A stretch of DNA of 64,000 nt from Bernardetia sp. MNP-M8 (GCF_037126285.1 NZ_CP147012.1:1798001-1862000), one strand, 5' to 3'; counted from the stretch's first letter, positions 35,999 to 45,439 are shown. Notes: generated by a model from the sequence alone, not told the origin. Program-made: numbers and translations.

Positions 35999-36592
35999 GT
36001 GTGGAAAATAATCCTAAAAAACTTCTGGGTTAAATTTAAAAGATGGCTAGACATTCGTTTAGGTTATATTTCTGCTGCGCCACGTCTTATTTTATATTTG
36101 ATTGAAATTATACGATATGGAGCTTATACGATTGATACAGAATTTGAATATGTTTTGGAAGATGGAGTAAGTACCGAAAAATTCCTTCTTCGAACACTCA
36201 TAGAACTAGATGGCGATGTTACTAATTTTGTTCCTGACCCAACAAAATATAAAGAAGAATCATGGTTTTGTTGTTTTGAAGATGCTTTTAAGTTGCATTC
36301 AGAAAACATCAAGTTTTTCTTTACCAAGCTAGAAGAAAGTGCTACTTTTTGGGCATTTATGACTACACTTCCTTTTCTTATTGCTGTCAATTATCGTTTA
36401 TTAGAAGATATTTGGCTATTCATCACAACAGGACATTTCTCTGAAAAGCTACAAGACCAAGTTTTGGAAATCGGTCTTTTTGTAGCTTCTGCTATTCTTT
36501 TACCTCAACTTATTAGACTCCTTATTCCTCGTCTTTTAGCTCTTGTTTTAAAACGAATTGAAAGGTATTTAACAGAAGAAGAGAAAAAATAA
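35999..36592 (+). CDS. Unknown membrane protein with shared LDGDVTNFV motif (cluster member 3)
   Basis: 197 residues. The start is GTG at 35999 with no nearby ATG. The shared segment FLLRTLIELDGDVTNFV lies at 62-78. It has a basic amphipathic N-terminus (VKFKRWLDIRLG) and two hydrophobic stretches (about 110-130 and 150-177, VLEIGLFVASAILLPQLIRLL). It may be the membrane anchor of the three-gene set, with the motif-containing domain in the cytoplasm. No known family was recognised. A hairpin with T-run (36584-36609) overlaps the stop codon. Confidence 0.68.
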   Translation: MWKIILKNFWVKFKRWLDIRLGYISAAPRLILYLIEIIRYGAYTIDTEFEYVLEDGVSTEKFLLRTLIELDGDVTNFVPDPTKYKEESWFCCFEDAFKLHSENIKFFFTKLEESATFWAFMTTLPFLIAVNYRLLEDIWLFITTGHFSEKLQDQVLEIGLFVASAILLPQLIRLLIPRLLALVLKRIERYLTEEEKK

Positions 36593-36609
36593 TTTGTGAT
36601 TATTTTTTT
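36584..36609. terminator. A/T hairpin at the end of the three-gene cluster
   Basis: AAAAAATAAT (36584-36593) pairs with ATTATTTTTT (36599-36608), loop TTGTG, overlapping the stop codon between convergent genes. Confidence 0.5.
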
Positions 36610-36628
36610 ACAATTTATTTTAAATAAA

Positions 36629-37810
36629 TCATTTCCAATGCTTAACAAAAGCAGCTCTCCACATAAAAAAGCGAATAGAACAATATAAAGGAGCTAAAAT
36701 AAATCCTGCAATTGAGCCAAAAAAGATTACTATGAAAATAAGTAGTTTAGTCAGAATTTGAACACCTACAGCTTTTATAGTCGGAATTTGCCTTTTTAGA
36801 GGTGCAAAAACGTACAAGTTAGCACCCAAAACAGCAATAGCAATTCCTAAAATTGGAATAAAACCTAATGCTATACTCAAAGGAAACCAAAGTGCATAGC
36901 GTTTTTGTACAAACATAATATAGGCTTTTCTATTTTCAGAACTATTCAAAATATGTTCTTTTCTACACGTAGGACACACTTTTTTATTTGTCTTTACTGC
37001 ACAATATCCACAGCGTTCTTGAGTAAGAAGACTAAGCATTTGTTTTTTTCTAGCTTTCGCATCATCATTTATTTGCTCTTCTTTTTTCTGTCCTAAAAAC
37101 CCTATTTTATAAATTTCTTTTTGTGGAGTATGGCAGTTACTACACTCTAACGCAAAAGGAGGATTTTTATGCTGACACGAAAAACACGTAATTTTTTGTT
37201 TTTCTTCATTGGATTTGATTTTTCGTTGCCATAAATAAACAATACCTACAATAATTCCAAAGAAAATAACAGCTCCTATTCCTGTCGCCAAAAGTAAAAG
37301 AAAACCAAAGAAAACAAATGTATCTTCAATACTAGAAAATATAAAATTGAGAAAAAGATCACCATCTCCATCAATTTCTAAAAGCCATTGTTGTATGGAT
37401 GCTCTCAAAATTGTAAGTCCATAAACAGCACCTGCTGTAAAGAAAATCATTACATAATCTCCCATTCCTGCTTGATAAATTCCTTGCATAATTGCCTCCG
37501 AATCATTATCAACAACGCCTAAAAGCATTATTGAATAAATAATTGGTTTCAAAAAAGGTTCTGCTTGTAACCAAAGAACTTTTATATCTGTATTCTTATC
37601 TGCCAAAATCTCTAAAACTGCCAAAATACCAAGGACAATAATTACAGGAGTTTGTGTAATAAAAAGTTCTGCCGAAGGGGCATCTACCTCTGTAAAAGGA
37701 AAAATATTCGGAAATCTAAAAAGCAATGAAGTCAGAAAAGCAGGTAAAAAGGCACGAGAAGCAAAAAGTGGAATTGTTCCGACGGCATGCAAAATAATAG
37801 CTAATGACAT
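36629..37810 (-). CDS. DUF4126 membrane protein fused to zinc ribbons
   Basis: 393 residues. The N-terminal half is a DUF4126-type membrane domain with about five helices (AVGTIPLFASRAFLPAFLTS, PVIIVLGILAVLEILAD and others). Two zinc ribbons follow: CFSCQHKNPPFALECSNC (about 215-232) and RCGYCAVKTNKKVCPTC (about 263-280). The C-terminus has two or three further helices. DUF4126 is of unknown function. The internal ribbons suggest a cytoplasmic metal-bound regulatory part. Convergent with the three-gene motif cluster and not in an operon with it. Confidence 0.8.
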   Translation of the reverse strand: MSLAIILHAVGTIPLFASRAFLPAFLTSLLFRFPNIFPFTEVDAPSAELFITQTPVIIVLGILAVLEILADKNTDIKVLWLQAEPFLKPIIYSIMLLGVVDNDSEAIMQGIYQAGMGDYVMIFFTAGAVYGLTILRASIQQWLLEIDGDGDLFLNFIFSSIEDTFVFFGFLLLLATGIGAVIFFGIIVGIVYLWQRKIKSNEEKQKITCFSCQHKNPPFALECSNCHTPQKEIYKIGFLGQKKEEQINDDAKARKKQMLSLLTQERCGYCAVKTNKKVCPTCRKEHILNSSENRKAYIMFVQKRYALWFPLSIALGFIPILGIAIAVLGANLYVFAPLKRQIPTIKAVGVQILTKLLIFIVIFFGSIAGFILAPLYCSIRFFMWRAAFVKHWK

Positions 37811-37992
37811 AATAGTAAAATAAGAAGTTAGACTTTAGGAATAAAAGAGTTTTCTGAAATAAGAATAGAGTTGTTATATACGTATATTTCAGAATTTTAT
37901 TAAACAATAAATAGGATTTTATTGTTATAAAAGAGTATTTTAATCAATATAAAGATATTGATTACCATTTTTTAACCTTAATTTTTATAGTT

Positions 37993-39108
37993 ATGAATCG
38001 CAACGAAATTTTAGAACTCGCCTCACAAGAATCCAAACATTGTGTTAGTATTTATATTCCTACTCATCAGAAAGGACACGAAGTAAAAGAAGGATACGAC
38101 AAAATTAATCTAAAAAACCAAATCAAGGAAGCAGAACAACAACTGCAACGAAAAGGTCTTTTAGAAAACGAAATTACAACATTTTTAAAACCTGTTCAAA
38201 ATCTTTTAGAAGATAGTAATTTTTGGTCAAATCAAAAACAAGGATTAGCTATTTTTGTCGGAGATAATTTTTTTAAGACTATTTCTTTGCCTTATGAAGT
38301 AGAGGCGCATACAACCGTAAACGGACGCATGCACATAAAAGAGCTTATCAAAGATATAGAAGACAACGATAAGATGTATTATATTTTACGTCTTTCTCAG
38401 CATCAACCTGCTGCTTTTATGGTTTCGAATGGTGCAATTTCGCCTATTGCTTGTGATATGCCACAAGATATTAAAGAAGTCACCAAATTTTATGATGTCG
38501 AAAAAGAAGTTCAGGGTCGCCCTTACACAGGAAATGCAACTCATGCAAATGCACCAATAGAAGACCGAGAAAAAGAGTTTGTTCTTGAGTTTTTTAGAAG
38601 AATAGATGAAGCCATTCGTCCTGCTATCAATACGGGTGGAAGTTTTGTTCCTTTGGTTTTGGTAGGCGATGAGCGTATGCATGCCATTTATGAAGAAGCT
38701 AATACATATCCAAACTTGATTGCACATCAGTTTACTAAAAACTTTGATAATCATTCAGAAAAAGAAATTTTGGAAGCTGTCAATCCTACTGTTTCACTTC
38801 GCTTTTCAGAAGACAGAAATAAGAAAATGGAACAATACAACTCTAAAGCAAAACCAACAGTTTCAGAAATTGCTGATGTGGTAGAAGCTGCTTATGAAGG
38901 TCGTGTAGATACCCTTTTTGTAGGAAAAGGACACCGTTGGGGAGAATTTGATAAAGAAAATTATAAAGTTAGAACCAATCAAGGTAGTGAATGTCTTTAC
39001 AATGAAGCTGCATTTTATACACTTAAAAATGGAGGAGAAGTCTTTGTAGATGATGCCGAAAAAGTAATGGGTGGAAAAGAAGAAATTGCAGCTATTTTGA
39101 GAAACTAA
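37993..39108 (+). CDS. baeRF-family protein (bacterial archaeo-eukaryotic release factor-like)
   Basis: 371 residues, soluble. The order of blocks fits baeRF proteins: CVSIYIPTHQKGHEVKEG at the start, LKNQIKEAEQQLQ helix, FWSNQKQGLAIFVGDNFFKT, MYYILRLSQHQPAAFMVSNG, VPLVLVGDERMHAIYEEANT and VDTLFVGKGHRWGEFDKEN near the end. These relate to eRF1/Dom34 but lack a GGQ-type tRNA-hydrolysis loop in the positions I can see. Their job, perhaps ribosome rescue or stress, is not established. A terminator shared with the convergent lipoprotein gene follows at 39131. Confidence 0.82.
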   Translation: MNRNEILELASQESKHCVSIYIPTHQKGHEVKEGYDKINLKNQIKEAEQQLQRKGLLENEITTFLKPVQNLLEDSNFWSNQKQGLAIFVGDNFFKTISLPYEVEAHTTVNGRMHIKELIKDIEDNDKMYYILRLSQHQPAAFMVSNGAISPIACDMPQDIKEVTKFYDVEKEVQGRPYTGNATHANAPIEDREKEFVLEFFRRIDEAIRPAINTGGSFVPLVLVGDERMHAIYEEANTYPNLIAHQFTKNFDNHSEKEILEAVNPTVSLRFSEDRNKKMEQYNSKAKPTVSEIADVVEAAYEGRVDTLFVGKGHRWGEFDKENYKVRTNQGSECLYNEAAFYTLKNGGEVFVDDAEKVMGGKEEIAAILRN

Positions 39109-39130
39109 ATTTACAATATTCTGCATTCTA

Positions 39131-39167
39131 AAAAACCAATTTCACTTTTGATGAAATTGGTTTTTTT
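39131..39167. terminator. Bidirectional terminator after the baeRF gene
   Basis: AAACCAATTTCA (ending 39144) pairs with TGAAATTGGTTT (from 39152), with A-run and T-run flanks. It lies between convergent genes. Confidence 0.8.
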
Positions 39168-39213
39168 GTATCTGATACTTTTTGTCGCTCGTGAGGACAA
39201 CGGCATAAAAGAT

Positions 39214-39630
39214 TTAAAAACGGGGAAATATATCATGAGGGTTATCAATTCTAAACCATTGTCCATTTTGAAATAAAGCACCCTCTGGATTTTCAAACCA
39301 AATAGCTATTTCATTTTTCTCTCTCTCATACACTATTAAGGCAACAAAATCATCTAAATATAATTTTGAAGAAGCATTTTCTAAACCCTCTATTTTGAGT
39401 AATAAACTATCAAATTCGTTTGCATTATAATCATCCTTATTATAAACAAATGGTTTGGATGTAAAACTGTAACAATACTCTTTTTTATAGCGTTTAACAC
39501 TTATGCTTTTAACACTTTTGAAACCTCTAAAGATGCGTAAAATCTCATTTCTTTCTGCCTCTTTTGTTCGATAATAGTTTTGGCAAGAACTAAAAGCCAA
39601 AATAAAGAAAAGTAAAATTATATTTTTCAT
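39214..39630 (-). CDS. Hypothetical lipoprotein, 138 aa
   Basis: A lipobox is visible (FFILAFSSC, Cys about residue 16), so it is a lipoprotein, but after the signal the sequence (NYYRTKEAERNEILRIFRGF and so on) is not recognised. It is rich in aromatic and charged residues, with a C-terminal FENPEGALFQNGQWFRIDN segment of beta character. Monocistronic, with the convergent terminator downstream and murI 33 bp away in the same direction upstream. Function unknown. Confidence 0.68.
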   Translation of the reverse strand: MKNIILLFFILAFSSCQNYYRTKEAERNEILRIFRGFKSVKSISVKRYKKEYCYSFTSKPFVYNKDDYNANEFDSLLLKIEGLENASSKLYLDDFVALIVYEREKNEIAIWFENPEGALFQNGQWFRIDNPHDIFPRF

Positions 39631-39663
39631 AAGAAATTTGCCTTTAACTGGTAACTGTAAAAA

Positions 39664-40530
39664 TCACTCCCAAAGTTTATATAACTCTAATTCTACCTGC
39701 TTTCTGAAAAAAATTTTTGTTGTTTCTTCAAATGATTTGGTAAGGTCAGACACATAAAAAATATCTTCTTTGGTAGAATAAGGATTCAATAAATTATTTT
39801 GTTCTAAGAAAATTCGAACTTCTTCAGCTACAATAAAAGAACCATCTATAATTTCCACTTTTTGAGAAAAATTTTCTTGAAAGAATAAATCAATATCTTT
39901 TTTAATGAGTGGATAATGCGTACAACCCAAAATCAGACCTTCAATATTTTGTAAAGATTCATCTGATAGATATTCTGCAATAACTGATTTACTAATCGTA
40001 TTATTAAAAAAACCTTCTTCAATCATAGAAGCCAAAAGAGGTGTTGCAACGGATGAAAGATTAATATTTTTATCTGTTTTATCTATTTTTTGAAGGTAGG
40101 CATTTGAATTTATAGTTTGACGAGTGCCAATAAGACCAATATTTTTTCCTTCAAAACGATTAGCAACATAATTTACAACAGGCTGAATAACGTCAATTAC
40201 CTTTGCTTTAGTTGCTGTGTATTCTTTTATAAGTTCGAAAGCTGCCGAAGAAGCCGAATTACAAGCAAACAAAATTACCTTACAATGATGTTTTAAAAGA
40301 AAATCAACAGCTTTGATAGAATAAGCCTGTAAAGCTGCCGTAGATTTTTCGCCATAAGGTAAATGTGCAGTATCTCCAAAATAAATAATTTGTTCGTGTG
40401 GCAAAAGTTCTTTGACGGCATAAGCCACTGTAAGTCCTCCAATTCCACTATCAAAAATTCCTATTGGGTTAGTATTTTTGGTTTCTTGAAGATAGGTTTT
40501 TAGAGTGTTTTGTTCGTCTTTATTTGACAT
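39664..40530 (-). CDS. murI: Glutamate racemase
   Basis: 288 residues. The two catalytic cysteines are Cys90 in FACNSASSA (where most family members have CNTAS) and Cys203 in LGCTHYPLI. The substrate-binding Asp is in IGIFDSGIGGLT (Asp27). It supplies D-glutamate for peptidoglycan, in the cytoplasm. It is longer at the N-terminus (about 20 residues) than E. coli-type enzymes. Located between yraN upstream and a lipoprotein gene downstream, on the minus strand. The Thr-to-Ser change in the first motif is conservative. Confidence 0.95.
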   Translation of the reverse strand: MSNKDEQNTLKTYLQETKNTNPIGIFDSGIGGLTVAYAVKELLPHEQIIYFGDTAHLPYGEKSTAALQAYSIKAVDFLLKHHCKVILFACNSASSAAFELIKEYTATKAKVIDVIQPVVNYVANRFEGKNIGLIGTRQTINSNAYLQKIDKTDKNINLSSVATPLLASMIEEGFFNNTISKSVIAEYLSDESLQNIEGLILGCTHYPLIKKDIDLFFQENFSQKVEIIDGSFIVAEEVRIFLEQNNLLNPYSTKEDIFYVSDLTKSFEETTKIFFRKQVELELYKLWE

Positions 40531-40595
40531 TAATTTATGTAAATCTGCTTACTTAATAATTTTGAATGAGGAATGTAAAAGTACGACTATTTTAC

Positions 40596-40629
40596 AAAAA
40601 CCCTAAGATTATTAAAGACTCTTAGGGCT
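40596..40629 (-). terminator. Intrinsic terminator of yraN
   Basis: CCCTAAGA (40601-40608) pairs with TCTTAGGG (40620-40627). On the minus strand it is followed by TTTTT (A-run 40596-40600). Confidence 0.78.
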
Positions 40630-40638
40630 TAAATTTCA

Positions 40639-41082
40639 CTAAAAAGCATCTTCTAAGTGCAAAATTTCTTTTAAAATATCCTTTTCAAAGAGTATTGAGA
40701 TTATATCAAACTGAATAAATCCCTTAAATCCATAAGTAGATTCTTGATTGTTTTCTTCTTCCAATTTCTCTAAAAATAATTCGGCTGTTTGGGAGATTTT
40801 TGAGGCTTGTGCTTCACTTACAAACTCTTCTGGATTGCCAAAATTATCATTTTTTATTGTCTTTACTTCTACAAAATGAATGACATTTCCTTTTTTTACA
40901 ATAATGTCAATTTCGCCATTACTTCCTATACCGTTTCCTTTGCCAGCTCTATAATTTGTAGCTAGTTTTTCAAATCCATTTTCTATTAAAAATTGTAATG
41001 CTAACTCTTCGCCTTTTTTACCTGTGTTTTGTTTTTGAGTGAGTTTAGGTTTTTCTTTCATAAAATTATCTTTTTCTGACAT
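40639..41082 (-). CDS. YraN/UPF0102-family endonuclease-like protein
   Basis: 147 residues. The PD-(D/E)xK core is seen as TGKKGEELALQFLIENGF, then GSNGEIDIIVKKG (Asp59) and HFVEVKTIK (Glu72, Lys74). The family is nearly universal, resembles Holliday-junction resolvases and is thought to act on DNA, though the exact role is not established. It overlaps the preceding small secreted-protein gene by 17 bp and ends at the hairpin described at 40596. Cytoplasmic. Confidence 0.9.
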   Translation of the reverse strand: MSEKDNFMKEKPKLTQKQNTGKKGEELALQFLIENGFEKLATNYRAGKGNGIGSNGEIDIIVKKGNVIHFVEVKTIKNDNFGNPEEFVSEAQASKISQTAELFLEKLEEENNQESTYGFKGFIQFDIISILFEKDILKEILHLEDAF

Positions 41083-41461
41083 CCATGGAATTAAAACTTA
41101 TCCTTTCAGGAATTTTGCCTTGACAAGGACGATATGCTAAAAGTGTAACCGAATGACGTGGATAAATTGCTGTTTGTATTCTCCCCTGCAATTGCATTTT
41201 GCTTTCTCCTTCACAACCAAAAGAAGGTGTAAAACTTACCTTTACCTCATATGTATTTGTGTTTCGAAGTCTAACAAGTGTATTATAACGAGTATCGTAC
41301 ATCGAACTTCTATGCTGAATATAAAACTCTACTCCACCTTCTTTTTGAAACAAAACCCAACGATTTATAGGAATTGGGTCTTTTGAAAATACAGTAAAAG
41401 AGCTAGACAGAAATAAAATTGATAGAAGAAAAAAAAGAAGTAAAGTAAAATTTAATTTCAT
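41066..41461 (-). CDS. Hypothetical secreted protein, 131 aa
   Basis: Not recognised. Signal peptide or N-terminal anchor (LNFTLLLFFLLSILFLSSSFTVF, residues 3-25). The rest is a beta-rich region with two cysteines (SFGCEGESKM and YRPCQGKIPERI), which could form a disulfide in the periplasm. It overlaps the start of yraN by 17 bp, which suggests coupled translation, but the products share no obvious role. Family unknown. Confidence 0.65.
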   Translation of the reverse strand: MKLNFTLLLFFLLSILFLSSSFTVFSKDPIPINRWVLFQKEGGVEFYIQHRSSMYDTRYNTLVRLRNTNTYEVKVSFTPSFGCEGESKMQLQGRIQTAIYPRHSVTLLAYRPCQGKIPERISFNSMDVRKR

Positions 41462-41641
41462 GAGTTGTTCTTGAAGTGGTAGTATTTTTATATAAATCTT
41501 ATCCTTTATTATAAATTATTCAAGATAAAATAAAATTAAGATTAGATTTGTTAATTACTTGATTATCAGTAATTATAAAGTAGATAAAATTGCAAAAAAT
41601 AAGCCTAACTCAAAAACTGTAATTTAATTAGCATAAAAAAT

Positions 41642-41678
41642 AAAATGGATTCAAGCATTGAGACTTAAACCCATTTTT
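41642..41678 (-). terminator. Intrinsic terminator of the M42 peptidase gene
   Basis: AAAATGGATTCAAG pairs with CTTAAACCCATTTT allowing G-U pairs. The minus-strand transcript then runs into U residues. Confidence 0.6.
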
Positions 41679-41683
41679 CCAAT

Positions 41684-42766
41684 TTATTTTATATATCTAA
41701 AATCTGTTCCACCTTTCAAACTAATTACACTTTGGTAAATCAGATCAATAACTGCTTCTACATCTTTTTTAGAAGCTGTTTCTACTGTTGTGTGCATATA
41801 TTTCAAGGGAATAGAAATAAGCGCAGAAGCTGTCCCTTTTCCAGAATATGCAAACGCATCTGTATCTGTTCCTGTGGCACGACTTGATGCCAGACGTTGG
41901 AATGGCACTTTATTTTCTTCAGCAGCTTTAACAATATGCTTTAAAAGATTGTTCTGAACAGCAGGTGCATAAGTAAGAACTGCACCACGCCCACAACGAA
42001 TATCACTTTGTTTGATTTTGTTATACATTGGAGAAGCAGTATCATGACAAACATCTGTAACAATCGCTACATCTGCTTCAATAGTACGAGAAATCATTGT
42101 TGCTCCATTTAGACCTACTTCTTCTTGAACAGCATTTACGATATATAAACCAAAATCTAGCTTATCTTTATTTTTATGAATTCTGCGTGCTACTTCTGCA
42201 ATCATAAAACCACCAATACGATTATCTAAAGCTCGTCCAGTCCAAAATTTATCATTTAAGTCAATAAGTTCATCTTCAAAAGTAGCTACACAGCCTACAT
42301 GAACGCCTAGCTCTTCGACTTCTGTTTTGCTTGTTGCACCTACATCTAAAAAAATATTATCTATTTCTGGAAGTGTATCTGCTTTTCCACGCTCACGAAC
42401 ATGGATTGCAGGCCAACCAAAGACACCTTTTACAATTCCTTTGTCTGTATAAATATTTACACGTTTTGAAGGCGCAATGATAGCATCAGAACCTCCATTT
42501 TGTTTGACATAGATATAGCCATCATCAGTAATATAATGAACAGTCCAAGCAATTTCATCAGCATGTGCTTCAATGACGACTTTATATTTTGCTTCTGGAT
42601 TAATTACAGCCACAGCAGTTCCGTATGTATCAGTAAAATAAGAATCAGTATAAGGCTTGATATAATCTAACCAAATTTTTTGTCCACTTTGCTCATAGCC
42701 TGTTGGAGAAGAATTATTGAGGTAATTGAAGAGAAAATCACGACTTTTTTTATTCATTTTTGCCAT
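41684..42766 (-). CDS. M42-family metallo-aminopeptidase (PepA/FrvX type)
   Basis: 360 residues. The ligands of the two-metal site are visible: His68 in IEAHADEIAW, Asp181 in GRALDNRIGG, Glu215/216 in AVQEEVGLNG (Glu215 the catalytic base), Asp238 in VTDVCHD and His325 in KYMHTTVET. These enzymes form large dodecameric tetrahedra in the cytoplasm and trim N-terminal residues, often Glu, Asp or Leu, from peptides. Specificity here is not predictable. ATG at 42766, with MAKM giving an alternative Met four residues later. Confidence 0.94.
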   Translation of the reverse strand: MAKMNKKSRDFLFNYLNNSSPTGYEQSGQKIWLDYIKPYTDSYFTDTYGTAVAVINPEAKYKVVIEAHADEIAWTVHYITDDGYIYVKQNGGSDAIIAPSKRVNIYTDKGIVKGVFGWPAIHVRERGKADTLPEIDNIFLDVGATSKTEVEELGVHVGCVATFEDELIDLNDKFWTGRALDNRIGGFMIAEVARRIHKNKDKLDFGLYIVNAVQEEVGLNGATMISRTIEADVAIVTDVCHDTASPMYNKIKQSDIRCGRGAVLTYAPAVQNNLLKHIVKAAEENKVPFQRLASSRATGTDTDAFAYSGKGTASALISIPLKYMHTTVETASKKDVEAVIDLIYQSVISLKGGTDFRYIK

Positions 42767-43019
42767 TTTGTTTTTTTAGGAATGTTTTAGTTATGTTTAA
42801 TTTACTACTACACTTTTGAAAGTGTGTTCTATGGTAGAATATAAATACCAATATAGCAAATCTAATGACTATGAAAAAAGTTTTTTTTGATACTGTATTT
42901 TGATTTTTGGATGTATAAGTAGCTTCAATGGGTTCAATCTTTTAGAGAAAAAGCATTAATTTTATTCTAGATGCCTGTCAAAATATTTATCTTAAATGAA
43001 TAAATAAGCTACATTAAAT

Positions 43020-43559
43020 TTAATGTATTTTGTCTAGTTTTAATTTATTAGATGAAGGTTGTTTTGTGGAAAAATATAAAAATTCTTCTCCATCTAAAGC
43101 TCTTTTGTCTATAAAATGTAATCCAATTTTTGATAGAATTTTCTGAGAAGCCAAATTTTCTTCTGTTGTGAAGGCTACTATTTCTTTTAGATAAAGTTTA
43201 TCTTGTCCGTATTCTAAAATAGCTTTTGCTGCTTCACTTATATATCTTTTACCTTCATGATTTGGTAAAATAGCATATCCAATGTCTGGAAACTCTAAGT
43301 AATCACGTTTCAAAAATCCAATAGCTCCAATTGCTTGATTAGTTTCTCTTAAATTCATTTTATAGAATCCATAGCCATTTTTTCTGTAGTTATCTATCAA
43401 AGATTCTTGAACATATTTAGTCGCATCTTCTAATGACTTGATGTTTCTATCTCCAATAAATTCTATCCAATTTGGACTATTTAATAACCGAAGAAAAAAA
43501 GGTGCATCACTCAAATTAGCTTCTTCGATAATCAATCTTTCTGTTTCTAAGATTTTCAT
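43020..43559 (-). CDS. GNAT-family N-acetyltransferase (RimJ/RimL-like)
   Basis: 179 residues. It has the RimJ/L start (KILETERLIIEEANLSDAP), SIKSLEDATKYV-type helix, YKMNLRETNQAIGAIGFLKR, and the acetyl-CoA turn in YAILPNHEGKRYISEAAKA. VAFTTEENLASQKILSKIGL is the last GNAT block. It moves an acetyl group from acetyl-CoA to an amine, such as a protein N-terminus or small molecule; target unknown. Cytoplasmic. A perfect -7 element lies 38 bp upstream of the ATG. Confidence 0.92.
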   Translation of the reverse strand: MKILETERLIIEEANLSDAPFFLRLLNSPNWIEFIGDRNIKSLEDATKYVQESLIDNYRKNGYGFYKMNLRETNQAIGAIGFLKRDYLEFPDIGYAILPNHEGKRYISEAAKAILEYGQDKLYLKEIVAFTTEENLASQKILSKIGLHFIDKRALDGEEFLYFSTKQPSSNKLKLDKIH

Positions 43560-43596
43560 GTTTTCTTGTAATTAGTATTTTATATTGATTTTCAAT

Positions 43597-43604
43597 CAAA
43601 GTTA
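43597..43604 (-). promoter_or_regulatory. -7 element TAACTTTG for the GNAT gene
   Basis: Perfect TAnnTTTG match on the minus strand, 38 bp before the start codon at 43559. Confidence 0.5.
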
Positions 43605-43860
43605 AGCACAAAATATTATATTAATCCATTTTAACCAAATAATAACAAATAACACTCAAAAATAGCACTTTTAAAGAGTTTATTTCATAAATAAAAATTA
43701 TCTTTTGTTATTTAATACATTTACCAAATATGATGTAACCTTCAAAAAAGAGTCTTTTTAACTTGTATAGGCTATTACAATTGTACTTTAATAAAAAAAA
43801 TTATTCTTTTTATTAAAGCAATTTCAATAGGGCTACTATTTTGAGTTCTTGTGGAGTTCT

Positions 43861-45413
43861 ATGCCTATTTTTAACTTTTATATTCCTGTGGTTTCTTCCA
43901 CAGCAATAATTTTTATGTTACTCTTTGCAAGAACTTTTTTAGAGTTAAAAAATAATAATCCTATATTAGATAAAATTTTTTATGTATTAGTAGGATTATC
44001 TGTAATAAGTGTAATACTAGGTTTAATAGGCATATACGATATAAGTGCTAAAATTGGACAACTTACAGTAGTTTTAATAGCTATTTATCTTTTAGGAACA
44101 AGTATATACTTACTTATAAAAGGATACAAGCCTGCTCGTTTCTTCTTAGTAGCTTGGTTTGCTTATTTAATAGAATTGATTGTATTTATTTTACAACTTA
44201 ATGCAGTTATTCCTAATACTTGGTTTACAGATAATTCTGTTCTTTTTGGCTCTGCCATAGAAGTAGTATTATTATCTTTTGCACTTGCAGATAGAATAAA
44301 CGTCTATAAAAAACAAAAAGAAGAAGCACAAAAAGAAGCCTTAGAAAAGACAAAAGAAAACGAGAAATTAGTAGTAGAACAAAATAAAGTTTTAGCTATA
44401 AAAGTAAAAGAAGCTACTGAGGAATTGAGTATTTCGAATGAAGAACTCAACTCTACTAATGAAGAACTCAATGCAATGCTAGAAACTGTACAGAAACAAA
44501 AAGATACCATTGAAGAGCGTTCGGCAGAAATTGAGTCTATCAATGAAGAAATAAAAGCCACTAATGAAGAGCTAAATTCTACTAATGAAGAACTTTACTC
44601 AACAGTAGAAACAGTAAAACAGCAAAATAAACTGATTGCAGATGCTAACCGAAGTATTACAGATAGTTTGCGTTATGCACAGACTATTCAAGATGCAATC
44701 TTACCTTTTGAGGAACGTATGGATAGTCACTTAAAAGATTATTTTACATTTTATCGTCCAAAAGATATTGTTTCTGGTGATTTTTATTGGCTAACAGATC
44801 TCAAAGGAAAAGTTTATTTAGCTGTTGCAGACTGTACAGGACACGGCGTACCAGAAGCATTTATGTCTATGATTGGTTCGGCTGCTCTTGATGCTCTTGT
44901 CGATAGAAATGAATTAGAAGCTCCTGATGATATTTTGGCAGAACTTCATCTCACTATTCAAAAAGCTCTAAAACAAGAGAATAGCACAAATGATGATGGA
45001 ATGGATGTTGGTTTGTGTGTAATAGAATATTTGACAAATGGAAGATGTAAAATTCTTTTCTCTGGAGCAAAACGACCATTATATTACTACAAAAAATCTA
45101 CTCAAGAACTTATAGAAATAAGAGGAACACGCCAAAGTATTGGAGGATACTCAAAGAAAGAAGAGATTTTGAGGTAAACGAACTTATTTTGGAAGAGGGA
45201 GATTGTTTTTACTTGTCTAGTGATGGATATGCAGACCAAAATGATAAAAATGATTTGAAATTTGGTTCTCATAAACTAAAACAACTCATTCACGATGTAG
45301 CTCATCTACCTATGAAAGAACAAGGAAATATCATTAAACAAAAATTTGATCAGCACAAAGGCAAAGAAGCACAACGTGATGATATTGCTATTATTGGTGT
45401 ACGTATTTCATAG
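43861..45413 (+). pseudogene. Decayed 7TMR-SpoIIE phosphatase (N-truncated, -1 frameshift)
   Basis: From ATG 43861 the product has about five membrane helices (residues 5-145, SSTAIIFMLLFARTFLELK and so on), a long coiled coil with ELNSTNEEL-type repeats, and a SpoIIE phosphatase (DSLRYAQTIQDAILPFEERM, FYRPKDIVSGDFYW). Full members have an extracellular DISMED2 domain and seven helices, so the front is missing. The frame stops with TAA at 45175-45177 after GGYSKKEEIL. The remaining C-terminal part EEGDCFYLSSDGYADQ ... RDDIAIIG continues in the -1 frame to 45413. A single deleted base near 45161-45166 (expected EEDFEVNEL) explains it. Both ends are defective. Confidence 0.85.
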
Positions 45414-45439
45414 AAATCTGTTCTTATAAATACTCATTG

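Noticed and set aside
45155-45177. Programmed -1 frameshift
   Set aside because: No strong slippery heptamer with a downstream pseudoknot is evident, and the gene also lacks its N-terminal domain. Decay or a sequence error is simpler.
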